Shown here in pieces: positions 1-5,982 of a stretch of DNA of 16,828 bases (position 1 is its first letter; each line of letters begins with the position of its first letter). Below the pieces are notes generated by a model. It did no database searches. It was not told the DNA's origin and saw only the letters and a program-made list of their open reading frames with translations. The position numbers and the translations under genes were made by a program. The DNA comes from DATAES01 sp036257895. Lineage in GTDB: Bacteria > Actinomycetota > Acidimicrobiia > Acidimicrobiales > JACDCH01. Where the stretch lies: contig DATAES010000261.1 in assembly GCA_036257895.1 (NCBI GenBank), positions 1 to 16,828 of the forward strand, given 5' to 3'.

Positions 1-177
1 GGTCGGGGACTCTCGTCGCTTGTCCGGCGCCGGTGCGAGGTCGTGGTGGCGATCCCGTTGCGCGGCCGCCTGGGTTCGCTGAACGTCGCGGCCGCAGGCG
101 CGATCGCGTGCTACGAAGTCGCGCGTCGACGCCTCGAAGCGCACGAGCCCGAGGTCGGAGTCGAACCGACGACCTGA
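1..177 (+). CDS. rlmB: SpoU/TrmH-family 23S rRNA 2'-O-methyltransferase, C-terminal part (5' end outside window)
   Basis: Open from the first base in frame 1 and ending at TGA 175-177, this gives the last 58 residues of a SpoU-class SAM-dependent RNA ribose methyltransferase. The stretch IPLRGRLGSLNVAAAGAIAC matches conserved motif 3 of the family, where the backbone of the trefoil knot binds SAM and the SLN residues lie in the active site. RlmB methylates a guanosine in 23S rRNA. The exact family member (RlmB versus another TrmH-like enzyme) cannot be fixed from the C-terminus alone. The last eleven codons (tail GVEPTT) are the antisense of the tRNA-Thr gene at 146-219, so the end of the protein is dictated by tRNA sequence. 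Confidence 0.82.
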   Translation, partial: GRGLSSLVRRRCEVVVAIPLRGRLGSLNVAAAGAIACYEVARRRLEAHEPEVGVEPTT

Positions 178-219
178 CGCTTACAAGGCGCCTGCTCTGA
201 CCAGCTGAGCTACTCGGGC
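146..219 (-). tRNA. tRNA-Thr (anticodon UGU)
   Basis: Folded by hand on the minus strand. The acceptor stem GCCCGAG/CUCGGGC has seven perfect pairs (213-219 with 147-153) and discriminator U at 146. U8-A9 precede a D arm GCUC...GAGC. The anticodon stem is GGCGC/GCGUC with one G-U pair, and the 7-nt loop CUUGUAA gives anticodon UGU, which reads ACA. A 5-nt variable loop is followed by T arm GUCGG-UUCGACU-CCGAC. Total 74 nt, and the CCA is not encoded. It overlaps the 3' end of the methyltransferase gene on the opposite strand. Confidence 0.95.
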
Positions 220-229
220 CGGAGCGTCG

Positions 230-235
230 AGCGTA
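230..235 (-). promoter_or_regulatory. possible -10 element of tRNA-Thr
   Basis: Minus-strand TACGCT fits TANNNT and ends ten bases before the mature tRNA 5' end, which would give a leader of about four bases. No convincing -35 is visible. Confidence 0.3.
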
Positions 236-253
236 ATTGCCGGCACCTCACCT

Positions 254-259
254 GGAGGG
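254..259 (+). promoter_or_regulatory. ribosome binding site GGAGGG deciding a TTG start
   Basis: GGAGGG lies three bases before TTG 263. The in-frame ATG at 299 has only GACGGGA directly against it, which is too close to serve as a Shine-Dalgarno sequence. This favours the TTG start. Confidence 0.5.
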
Positions 260-262
260 TCC

Positions 263-559
263 TTGATTCGCGTAGGTCGGCGGGGCAGCCTGACGGGAAT
301 GGCTCTGACCGACCGAGACCGCGCGATCCTGGATTTCGAGCGCAGCTGGTGGAGCGAGCCTGGTCCGAAGGAGCTTGCGATCCGCGAACGTTTCGACCTG
401 TCGAGCACGCGGTACTACGAGATCTTGAACGAACTGCTCGACATGTCCGAGGCGCTCGACTACGACCCGCTCGTGGTGCGGCGCCTGCGCCGTCTTCGTG
501 ATCGTCGTCGCCGAGCCCGTTACGAGGGTAGATCCGCCGACCGTGGGGGCAGCTCGTAG
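263..559 (+). CDS. DUF3263 family protein
   Basis: A 98-residue basic protein of unknown function, recognised as DUF3263 from the block LTDRDRAILDFERSWW, then ELAIRERFDLSSTRYYEIL and a C-terminal LVVRRLRRLRDRRRRARYEG. The central RFDLSSTRYYEILN looks like a helix-turn-helix segment, so DNA binding is possible, but this is inference. TTG 263 has a good ribosome binding site. ATG 299 would give 86 residues and begins where the conserved part begins. The stop TAG shares one base with the GTG of the next gene. The pair DUF3263 + LytR_C is, from memory, conserved in mycobacteria (Rv0430-Rv0431) and other actinobacteria, which supports both calls. Confidence 0.85.
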   Translation: MIRVGRRGSLTGMALTDRDRAILDFERSWWSEPGPKELAIRERFDLSSTRYYEILNELLDMSEALDYDPLVVRRLRRLRDRRRRARYEGRSADRGGSS

Positions 560-1137
560 TGGCGACCCACACCCCGCGGTCGCCTGCGGGAAACAACAAG
601 CCGGGGTCGCCTGCGCTGCGCGGCGCCCTGCTCATCGCCGTCGCTGTCATCCTCGGTGCCGCACTGCTGGCGCAGAGCTTCCGTGACGGAGGCTCACCGG
701 TGAGCGCCGGAGCGAACACGACATCGACGGTGAAACGCACCGAGACGAGTACGACCCCCCCATCCGTTCCGCAACCGCACGATCCGGCCACGGTGAAGGT
801 GTTGGTGCTGAATGGATCCGGAAAGTCGGGCGTCGCCAAGTCGGGCGCCGACCAGCTCAAGGCGGCCAACTACACGACCCTCGATCCGGCCAACGCGGCC
901 ACGAGCACGCCGGTCGCGGCCTCCATCGTGTATTTCACGCCGGGCTACGACGCGGACGCGCAGCAGATCGCGGCGAAGCTCGGACTGAACCCGTCGGCCG
1001 CGCAACCGTTGCCGAGTCCCCCACCCCCGGAGGTGGGCGATCCGAAGGACGCGAACGTCGTCGTCCTGATCGGTACGGATGCGCCTGTCGCCGGCGGCGC
1101 GGGAGCAGGCAGCACCACGACGGCTCCCGCGAACTGA
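559..1137 (+). CDS. LytR C-terminal (LytR_C) domain membrane-anchored protein, VirR-like
   Basis: 192 residues starting at GTG 559, which overlaps the upstream TAG by one base (TAGTG), so translation is coupled. A short Pro/Gly-rich cytoplasmic tail (1-20) precedes one membrane helix (about 22-40), a Ser/Thr-rich linker (43-75) and a LytR_C domain (about 78-175) with the typical blocks VKVLVLNGSGKSGVAKSGAD, IVYFTPGYDADAQQIAAKLG and DANVVVLIGTD. The domain would face the cell wall. In Mycobacterium the syntenic protein Rv0431 (VirR) affects envelope integrity and vesicle release. A similar envelope role here is inference from synteny and domain. The LytR-CpsA-Psr phosphotransferase domain itself is absent. 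Confidence 0.88.
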   Translation: MATHTPRSPAGNNKPGSPALRGALLIAVAVILGAALLAQSFRDGGSPVSAGANTTSTVKRTETSTTPPSVPQPHDPATVKVLVLNGSGKSGVAKSGADQLKAANYTTLDPANAATSTPVAASIVYFTPGYDADAQQIAAKLGLNPSAAQPLPSPPPPEVGDPKDANVVVLIGTDAPVAGGAGAGSTTTAPAN

Positions 1138-1181
1138 CTCGCCTGCGCTGAACACCGTGCGCTGAACCGACGGACGAGATC

Positions 1182-1940
1182 GTGTCAGGGCCAGTTCACG
1201 ACCAACTCGAAGCCCTGCGCGCCGTGCCCGAGCAGACGGGGATCCTGACCGACTTCGACGGGACCCTCGCCGAGATCGTCGACGAGCCCACGGATGCTCG
1301 CCCGTTGGAGGGAGTTCCTGAGCTGCTCGAGGGCCTCGCCGCCCGATACGCCGTCGTGGCCGTGCTGTCGGGGCGTCCCGTCTCGTTCCTCAGAACATGG
1401 TTGCCGTCGCCGGTCGTGCTGTCGGGTCTCTACGGACTCGAAATCGTGCGCGACGGCGTGTTCGTCGACCATCCGGATGCCGGACTCTGGCGACCCGTGA
1501 TCGACGAGGTGTTCGAGGTCGCACACGCCGCCGGCCCCGAGGAGCTGCGAGTCGAGCACAAGGGCTTGTCTCTCACCCTCCACTTCCGCGGCAATCCGGA
1601 GGTCCGGGCAGAGGTTCACGCCTTCGCGCAGCAACTCGCGGAACGGTCGGGGTTGTCCGTGCGGCCGGCGCGCATGTCGTTCGAGTTGCATCCTCCGATC
1701 GAGGTCGACAAGGGCACGGCCCTGCGTGATCTCACGGTCGGGCTCGCGGCGGTGTGCTTCATCGGCGATGACGTCGGAGACCTGCCTGCGTTCCGAGCCC
1801 TAGACGCGCTCGCGCGAGAGGGTGTCACCGCGGTACGCGTCGGCGTGCGCAGCGAAGAAGCACCGAGCGAGTTGCTGGACGCGGTCGATCTCGTCGTCGA
1901 CGGCCCCGCCGGGGCTCGTGACCTGCTGGCGCGCCTCTGA
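1182..1940 (+). CDS. otsB: trehalose-6-phosphate phosphatase (OtsB)
   Basis: 252 residues of HAD superfamily. Motif I is DFDGT at 24-28 (nucleophile Asp24, general acid Asp26), motif II is SGRP at 63-66, motif III contains the Lys of VDKGTAL, and motif IV is FIGDDVGDLPAF. It dephosphorylates trehalose-6-phosphate to trehalose in the cytoplasm. The length fits the single-domain bacterial OtsB. The GTG start at 1182 has only a weak GA-rich ribosome binding site. A 10-bp direct repeat TGCGCTGAAC (1144-1153, 1158-1167) sits just upstream with no evident role. It converges on otsA, with stop codons in adjacent triplets and no room for a terminator between them. Confidence 0.93.
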   Translation: MSGPVHDQLEALRAVPEQTGILTDFDGTLAEIVDEPTDARPLEGVPELLEGLAARYAVVAVLSGRPVSFLRTWLPSPVVLSGLYGLEIVRDGVFVDHPDAGLWRPVIDEVFEVAHAAGPEELRVEHKGLSLTLHFRGNPEVRAEVHAFAQQLAERSGLSVRPARMSFELHPPIEVDKGTALRDLTVGLAAVCFIGDDVGDLPAFRALDALAREGVTAVRVGVRSEEAPSELLDAVDLVVDGPAGARDLLARL

Positions 1941-3320
1941 CTACTGGCTGAATGCGAGCTGTTCTTGTAACCAGTCGCGCGGGGTGCGGGCGATCGCGAT
2001 CGTGTGCAGTTGGTCGTGTCGGCGCTGCCGTTCGTCGTCGTCCATGCCGAGCGCGCGGTGCAGCGCGTCGGCCGTCGCGCCGACGTCGAACGGATTGACG
2101 GCGAAGACTCCTTCGTCGCCGAGCTCTTCGTACACGCCCGCCTCCGTCGACAGCACGAGCGCGGCGTCGCCGACGAGGACGGCTTCCTTCGCCACGAGGT
2201 TCAGCCCATCGCGGATCGGGTTCACGAGCACCACGTCCGCTCGCTGGAGAGACGCGATCGAGAGGGGAAAGTCGTCACTAGCGTCGTAGAGGATCGGCGT
2301 CCACGTGGACGTCGCCCACTTCGAGTTGAGCCGATCGACCAGACCCTCGACTTCCTGCCGGTAGGCGAGATATTCGGGCAGGCCTTCGCGCGACGGGTAC
2401 AACAAGGCGCCGAACACGACGTTGCCTCGCCACTCGGGATGCAGGGTAAGCAACTCGTCGAACGCATGGAACCCACGGAGGATGTTCTTCGACAGCTCGA
2501 TGCGGTCGACGCGCACGAGCAGCTTGCGATCACCGATGGTCTCATCGAGAAAGGCGCGCTGTTGCGCGCATGCGTCCGAGGACGCGGTCGCCGCGAGATC
2601 CTCTGGATCCGACGCGAGCGGCGTGACGCCGATGCGTGGTGGTGCAGCCTCTCCGAGGAACGTCCGGTGCGACGCCGCGAATGCGTCGGCCCACCGACGG
2701 GTGTGAAAGGTCGAGGCCGCGTTGGCGCCGATGCCGTTCACGAGCTCGCGAGCGACGTCAGCCGGCAAGGGCCGGAGACCGTCGGGATCGCACCACGGCG
2801 TGTGCGTGAAGTGGACGATCGCGAGATCGGGGCGGAGGGCCCGCAGGCGCGGCCCGACGAGGGCGAGGTGGTAGTCCTGTACGAGCACCACCGCGTCTTC
2901 GGGCGCGATCTCGGCGGCCGTGCGGGCGAAGGCATCGTTCACCGCGCGATAGGCCTGCCACGCCTCGCGCCAATGCCGATCGATGCGCGGCCGGCGCGGT
3001 AGGTCATAGAGACCATGGAGGCAGAACCACAGCGTCGCGTTGCAGATGACGTCGTACGACATGCGGTACTCGGCTGCGTCGATCGACAGCAGCCGGACAC
3101 GCAGTCCGTCCGCTTCCACGAGCTGGTCCCGTGCCGCGGCTTCGCGATCGGCGTCGGACATCGGGGCCGCCAGCCAGACCGTGTCGGTGCCGGCGATCAG
3201 CGGTGCGAGTCCGGAGACGAGACCGCCCGCGCCGCGCCGCGCTGTCAAACCGCCGTCTTCGTCGCGCCGAAACGACAGTGGACCCCGGTTCGAGACGATC
3301 ACGACGGGCCGTTCGGGCAC
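1941..3320 (-). CDS. otsA: trehalose-6-phosphate synthase (OtsA), actinobacterial subtype
   Basis: 459-residue GT20 glycosyltransferase that makes trehalose-6-phosphate from a nucleotide-glucose and glucose-6-phosphate. Visible motifs are SNRGPL (10-15), GAGGLVSGL (30-38), QDYHL (148-152), FTHTPW (171-176), RVDRIELSKNI (270-280, donor phosphate-binding Arg and Lys) and DGLNLVAKE (371-379). The RVDRxELSKN form, with three residues more between the Arg and Lys than the E. coli RLDxxK pattern, matches the Streptomyces-type OtsA, a branch that also contains pseudo-glycosyltransferases such as VldE. The acidic/basic motifs of a true synthase and the neighbouring otsB argue for trehalose. The GTG start at 3320 has no Shine-Dalgarno but has a -10-like TAGTTT eight bases upstream. 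Confidence 0.92.
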   Translation of the reverse strand: MPERPVVIVSNRGPLSFRRDEDGGLTARRGAGGLVSGLAPLIAGTDTVWLAAPMSDADREAAARDQLVEADGLRVRLLSIDAAEYRMSYDVICNATLWFCLHGLYDLPRRPRIDRHWREAWQAYRAVNDAFARTAAEIAPEDAVVLVQDYHLALVGPRLRALRPDLAIVHFTHTPWCDPDGLRPLPADVARELVNGIGANAASTFHTRRWADAFAASHRTFLGEAAPPRIGVTPLASDPEDLAATASSDACAQQRAFLDETIGDRKLLVRVDRIELSKNILRGFHAFDELLTLHPEWRGNVVFGALLYPSREGLPEYLAYRQEVEGLVDRLNSKWATSTWTPILYDASDDFPLSIASLQRADVVLVNPIRDGLNLVAKEAVLVGDAALVLSTEAGVYEELGDEGVFAVNPFDVGATADALHRALGMDDDERQRRHDQLHTIAIARTPRDWLQEQLAFSQ

Positions 3321-3328
3321 GAGTGAGC

Positions 3329-3334
3329 AAACTA
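3329..3334 (-). promoter_or_regulatory. putative leaderless-type -10 of otsA
   Basis: Minus-strand TAGTTT (TANNNT) ends eight bases before GTG 3320, so transcription would begin within about two bases of the start codon. It overlaps the first codons of the divergent glycerate kinase gene. No clear -35. Confidence 0.4.
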
Positions 3335-4327
3335 ATGGGCGTGCGAGTCGTGGCCGCCCCGGACAAGTTCCGCAGCACCGCGAGCGCGTCGGACGTAGCT
3401 CGAGCGATCGCGGCCGCCGCGAAGTCCGCCGGCTGGGATTGTGAGGAGGTGCCGTTGGCCGACGGAGGCGAAGGCACCCTCGACGTGCTCGGCGGTGGCA
3501 ACCGCGTCACGCTTGTCTCGGGACCGCTGGGCGATCCGGTGGAAGCGAACTGGCAGCTCGACGGGCGGCGGGCGGTCATCGAGATGGCCCTGGCGTCGGG
3601 ACTCGAGATCGTGGGCGGGCCGCAAGGCAACGACGCAGTGGCCGCGACGACGTACGGCACCGGGGAGTTGATCGCCGCCGCGCTCGATGCAGGTGCTCGG
3701 CGAATCATCGTCGGTGTCGGCGGCTCGGCCACCACCGACGGAGGCCTGGGCGCACTGCGGGCCATCTATCCATTGCAACGCATGCGCGCGATCGAGTTAC
3801 AGGTCGCGTGCGATGTCCGCACGAAGTTCGTGGACGCAGCTGACCTGTTCGCGGAACAGAAGGGAGCCTCGTCCGCGCAGATCGCGTTGTTGCGACGCCG
3901 CCTCGAACGTCTCGCTCAGGTGTATCTGGACGAGCACGGTGTCGACGTTCGTGAGCTCGAGGGTTCGGGTGCCGCAGGCGGCCTCGCCGGCGCACTCGCC
4001 GCAGTGGGCGGCTCGTTGGTGGACGGGTTCGATCTCGTTGCTGACGAAGTCGGGCTCGACGATGCGCTCGAAGGCGCTGATCTCATCGTCACCGGCGAAG
4101 GCTTCGTCGACGCGCAATCGTTCGACGGCAAGGTGGTGGGTGGGGTGGCGGAGCGGGCTGCGGCTGCAGGCGTGCCCGTGCTCGTCGTCGCAGGCGAGGT
4201 CTACGACGACGCCGGTGCTCGCGTGCAGGCCGTGTCATTGGTCGAACGCTTCGGCGAGGACCGGGCTCGGCGTCAAACCGCCGCGTGCGTCGAACAGGTG
4301 CTCCGCGACCACCTCGAGAAGCTCTAG
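3335..4327 (+). CDS. glycerate kinase (GlxK/GarK family, PF02595)
   Basis: About 330 residues. The N-terminus MGVRVVAAPDKFRSTASASD and the block VPLADGGEGTLDVL are the signature of class II glycerate kinase. VGVGGSATTDGGLG (glycine-rich), EGSGAAGGLAGAL and ADLIVTGEGFVDAQSFDGK are also conserved. It phosphorylates D-glycerate to 2- or 3-phosphoglycerate, and the position cannot be read from sequence. ATG 3335 starts directly at the conserved beta strand. GTG 3323 is an alternative adding four residues, and the open frame further upstream is antisense to otsA. It is divergent from otsA with 2-14 bases between starts. Its TAG shares the CTAG palindrome with the stop of the opposing small gene. 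In this context it could recycle glycerate from glucosylglycerate. Confidence 0.9.
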   Translation: MGVRVVAAPDKFRSTASASDVARAIAAAAKSAGWDCEEVPLADGGEGTLDVLGGGNRVTLVSGPLGDPVEANWQLDGRRAVIEMALASGLEIVGGPQGNDAVAATTYGTGELIAAALDAGARRIIVGVGGSATTDGGLGALRAIYPLQRMRAIELQVACDVRTKFVDAADLFAEQKGASSAQIALLRRRLERLAQVYLDEHGVDVRELEGSGAAGGLAGALAAVGGSLVDGFDLVADEVGLDDALEGADLIVTGEGFVDAQSFDGKVVGGVAERAAAAGVPVLVVAGEVYDDAGARVQAVSLVERFGEDRARRQTAACVEQVLRDHLEKL

Positions 4328-4530
4328 CGAGGGGGACGGCCGCCGCTCGCCTTCTTGCCGACGATCCAGCCCACGAGCGCGATCGCGAGGATCACGATCA
4401 CCGCAAGCCTGAGCAGGCCCAGTAGGAAGCCGACGACGGCGGAGATCAACCACAGTACGGCGAGCACGACCGCGATCGCGACGATCGCGTACCACCACAG
4501 GGGTGTGGATGGACGCTCGACGTCAGCCAC
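4324..4530 (-). CDS. small membrane protein, unknown function
   Basis: 68 residues with two closely spaced hydrophobic helices (about 12-36 and 39-58) and a basic end GKKASGGRPPR, so a hairpin with both ends probably cytoplasmic. I recognise no family. Coding status is supported by the coherent hydrophobic profile, a GTG start with a -10-like TAGCCT seven bases upstream, and a stop placed exactly against the stop of the converging glycerate kinase gene (shared CTAG). A similar short hydrophobic protein could arise by chance in GC-rich DNA, but the charged tail and promoter make this less likely. Confidence 0.65.
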   Translation of the reverse strand: MADVERPSTPLWWYAIVAIAVVLAVLWLISAVVGFLLGLLRLAVIVILAIALVGWIVGKKASGGRPPR

Positions 4531-4537
4531 GCCGAGC

Positions 4538-4543
4538 AGGCTA
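4538..4543 (-). promoter_or_regulatory. putative leaderless-type -10 of the 68-residue membrane protein gene
   Basis: Minus-strand TAGCCT followed by seven bases and GTG 4530. The same hexamer precedes fdhD at nearly the same distance. No convincing -35. Confidence 0.42.
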
Positions 4544-4572
4544 CTGCGGCGTCGAGATCGGGCGTCAGGCGC

Positions 4573-4845
4573 TCAGGAGATCGGCGTGTGCTGCTCTGCG
4601 GTGTCGCGCAGGTCGACCTTGTCACGCAGGTCGACGAGACGGATGGCGCTCATGGCGCGTGCCACGACTTCCAGCGCCGCGTCCGAGTCCACGGGCTCGT
4701 CGTTCTGGACAGCTTCGACCGCCGCGACGGCCTGCTCGAGCGAGCAGTCCGCCAAGCTGGCCACCAGCTCCGCAAGGCGATGCGTCGAAGTGCGGCTGGC
4801 CGGACGCTGACCGTGGTCCGGTTGGTTCGATTGGGCTGCACTCAT
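4573..4845 (-). CDS. small acidic hypothetical protein
   Basis: 90 residues with ATG at 4845 and one of the best Shine-Dalgarno sequences in the window (AAGGGAG, five bases upstream). The first 20 residues are polar and probably disordered. Residues about 22-80 are predicted helical from the pattern LAELVASLADCSLEQAVAAVEAV and later ALEVVARAMSAIRLVDLRDK, with a near-repeat KVDLRD after LVDLRD. No membrane segment, signal peptide or metal-binding pattern. I do not recognise the family. It lies between the trehalose and gpgS genes on the same strand as gpgS and may share its expression. Confidence 0.7.
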   Translation of the reverse strand: MSAAQSNQPDHGQRPASRTSTHRLAELVASLADCSLEQAVAAVEAVQNDEPVDSDAALEVVARAMSAIRLVDLRDKVDLRDTAEQHTPIS

Positions 4846-4850
4846 TGATG

Positions 4851-4857
4851 CTCCCTT
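4851..4857 (-). promoter_or_regulatory. strong ribosome binding site of the 90-residue protein gene
   Basis: Minus-strand AAGGGAG with a five-base spacer to ATG 4845. It stands out because several neighbouring genes have no Shine-Dalgarno sequence. Confidence 0.65.
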
Positions 4858-4877
4858 GATCCCGTTGTTCGTCCGTT

Positions 4878-4905
4878 GAGTATCGGATGCAGCAGCCCGG
4901 TACTT
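4878..4905. repeat. imperfect inverted repeat in the 118-bp gap between gpgS and the 90-residue protein gene
   Basis: Arms GAGTATCGG (4878-4886) and CCGGTACTT (4897-4905) can form nine pairs, including G-U pairs, around a ten-base loop. A T6 run follows at 4923-4928 on the + strand but is about 18 bases away, too far for a normal intrinsic terminator. The hairpin would sit in the 5' leader of the 90-residue protein mRNA or just after gpgS. A short CCCC-TGA-GGGG inverted repeat (4950-4960 region) directly follows the gpgS stop. No function is evident. Confidence 0.35.
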
Positions 4906-4963
4906 GAGTCATTCGGCCTAGATTTTTTGCCTGATTGCCTCTCCCGTGGCCCCTGAGGGGGGA

Positions 4964-5872
4964 TCACGCGCCCCGGCGCACGCCCGTCCGAGCGGTGATC
5001 GTGGCGAGGGGCGGGCGTTCGACCATTTCGAGTTCGATCGGCTCGAGGGCGGGGCGGTACAGCGTCGTCGTCGGGACGGGGTGGCCGGCCCGGGACAGCA
5101 TCGTCTGGATGACGGCAGTGGCCTGGGGCGACAGTTCGTCGAGCGGCCGGTTGCGGTGGATGCGGGTGCCGAGGTCGACCTGGGCGATCACCTCGGTACC
5201 GAATCGGTCCGCGATGTCGATCAGCAGCGCGATGTCCACGCCGTAGCCCTCCACGAACGGGAGACGCTCGAGCAGGCTGCGCCGTCCGGCGTACTCGCCC
5301 GCCAGGGGCTGGATCACCGAGCTCAAGTGCGGGAACAGCAGCGCCAGCATGGGACGAGCCACGAGTTCGGTGACCCGTCCGCCACGATCGCGGGACTCGG
5401 GCGCCGGGCGCTCGTAGTACCCCTTCACGAAGCCCGTGTCCGGCTGGGTCAGCAGCGGTCCGAGCAGGCCGGTCACGAAATGTGGTTCGAAGTCGATGAC
5501 GTCGGCGTCGCACCAGACGATGAGATCGCCCTCGGCCTCGGCGAGCGACTTCCACATCGCTGCACCCTTGCCGTGTCCGTCACCGTGCTCGGGCATCAAG
5601 TCGGCGGCGGCGACGACGCGTGCGCCGGAGCGGGCTGCGACTTCGGCGGTCGCGTCGGTCGAATGGTCGTCGACGACGATGATCTCGTCGACGAGGCCGC
5701 AGTCGTCGACGAGTCGGTCCTTGACCGACCGGACGATGGCGCCGACCGTCGATGCCTCGTTGCGCGCGGGCAAGCACACCGACACGACGTGGTCGCGCTT
5801 GGCGGCGAGCAACGCACGGGGGTCGAAGCAGCGATGGTCGTATGCAGGAAGGACCGGAGGCACCGATCGCAC
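4964..5872 (-). CDS. gpgS: glucosyl-3-phosphoglycerate synthase (GpgS, GT81)
   Basis: 302-residue GT-A glycosyltransferase transferring glucose from UDP- or ADP-glucose to 3-phosphoglycerate. Visible motifs are LPARNEASTVG (34-44), VVDDHSTD (67-73), GKGAAMW (101-107), WCDADVIDF (120-128, with the DxD metal site Asp122/Asp124), KGYYERP, RVTELVARPML (166-175), AGEYAGRRSLLERLPF and EGYGVDIALLID (208-219), and RIHRNRP with His239 as likely metal ligand. These follow the order in mycobacterial GpgS. The product feeds glucosylglycerate osmolyte or methylglucose lipopolysaccharide synthesis. No GpgP phosphatase is in the window. The GTG start at 5872 lacks a Shine-Dalgarno and has TAACGT six bases upstream. 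Confidence 0.92.
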   Translation of the reverse strand: MRSVPPVLPAYDHRCFDPRALLAAKRDHVVSVCLPARNEASTVGAIVRSVKDRLVDDCGLVDEIIVVDDHSTDATAEVAARSGARVVAAADLMPEHGDGHGKGAAMWKSLAEAEGDLIVWCDADVIDFEPHFVTGLLGPLLTQPDTGFVKGYYERPAPESRDRGGRVTELVARPMLALLFPHLSSVIQPLAGEYAGRRSLLERLPFVEGYGVDIALLIDIADRFGTEVIAQVDLGTRIHRNRPLDELSPQATAVIQTMLSRAGHPVPTTTLYRPALEPIELEMVERPPLATITARTGVRRGA

Positions 5873-5878
5873 GCTGGC

Positions 5879-5884
5879 ACGTTA
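5879..5884 (-). promoter_or_regulatory. putative leaderless-type -10 of gpgS
   Basis: Minus-strand TAACGT ends six bases before GTG 5872, the spacing expected when the transcript starts at the initiation codon. Confidence 0.5.
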
Positions 5885-5919
5885 CTCACCAGTCGGAATG
5901 CGACTCATCGCCGCGGGGT

Positions 5920-5925
5920 TATCGT
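5920..5925 (+). promoter_or_regulatory. putative leaderless-type -10 upstream of the cysO leader ORF
   Basis: TATCGT followed by exactly six bases and ATG 5932. It implies that transcription starts at or next to the A of this ATG, not at the cysO ATG 47 bases further on. Confidence 0.5.
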
Positions 5926-5927
5926 GC

Positions 5928-5978
5928 CGTCATGAGCGAGCGACCGCTATGGGTGATGGGGTCCGGGGGTGAGCGTCG
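5928..5978 (+). repeat. ATGA-linker repeat, copy A (short form)
   Basis: Begins CGTCATGA-N-CGAGC like copies B and C. The parts GAGCGACCGC and GATGGGGTCCGGGGG match copy C, and a block present in C is missing. It is bounded by ATGAG at 5932 and again at the cysO start 5979. Confidence 0.6.
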
Positions 5979-5982
5979 ATGA
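5932..5982 (+). CDS. 16-codon leader ORF overlapping cysO start
   Basis: Encodes MSERPLWVMGSGGERR. Its ATG is six bases after a TANNNT element, as for a leaderless mRNA, and its TGA overlaps the cysO ATG in ATGA (5979-5982). Ribosomes that start on the bare 5' end would reach cysO by termination-reinitiation. The sequence is a shortened copy of the repeat seen before the FtsH-like and CsaA-like genes (shared peptide parts MSER/MIER and MGSGG). It may have no function as a peptide. It contains no run of one amino acid that would suggest classical attenuation. Confidence 0.5.
   Translation: MSERPLWVMGSGGERR

Noticed and set aside
2004..3002. 332-codon open frame on the + strand
   Set aside because: It lies fully antisense to otsA, whose protein shows all family motifs. 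Long antisense frames are normal in GC-rich coding DNA.
3131..3334. Longer N-terminus for glycerate kinase
   Set aside because: The additional residues are antisense to otsA and Arg-rich. The family N-terminus begins at the ATG 3335 strand VRVVAAPDKF.
4921..4930. T6 run as an intrinsic terminator
   Set aside because: The only nearby hairpin (4878-4905) ends about 18 bases before the T run, and no + strand gene ends there.
4946..5935. 329-codon open frame on the + strand
   Set aside because: Antisense to gpgS. The product is low-complexity Arg/Gly/Asp-rich without a fold.
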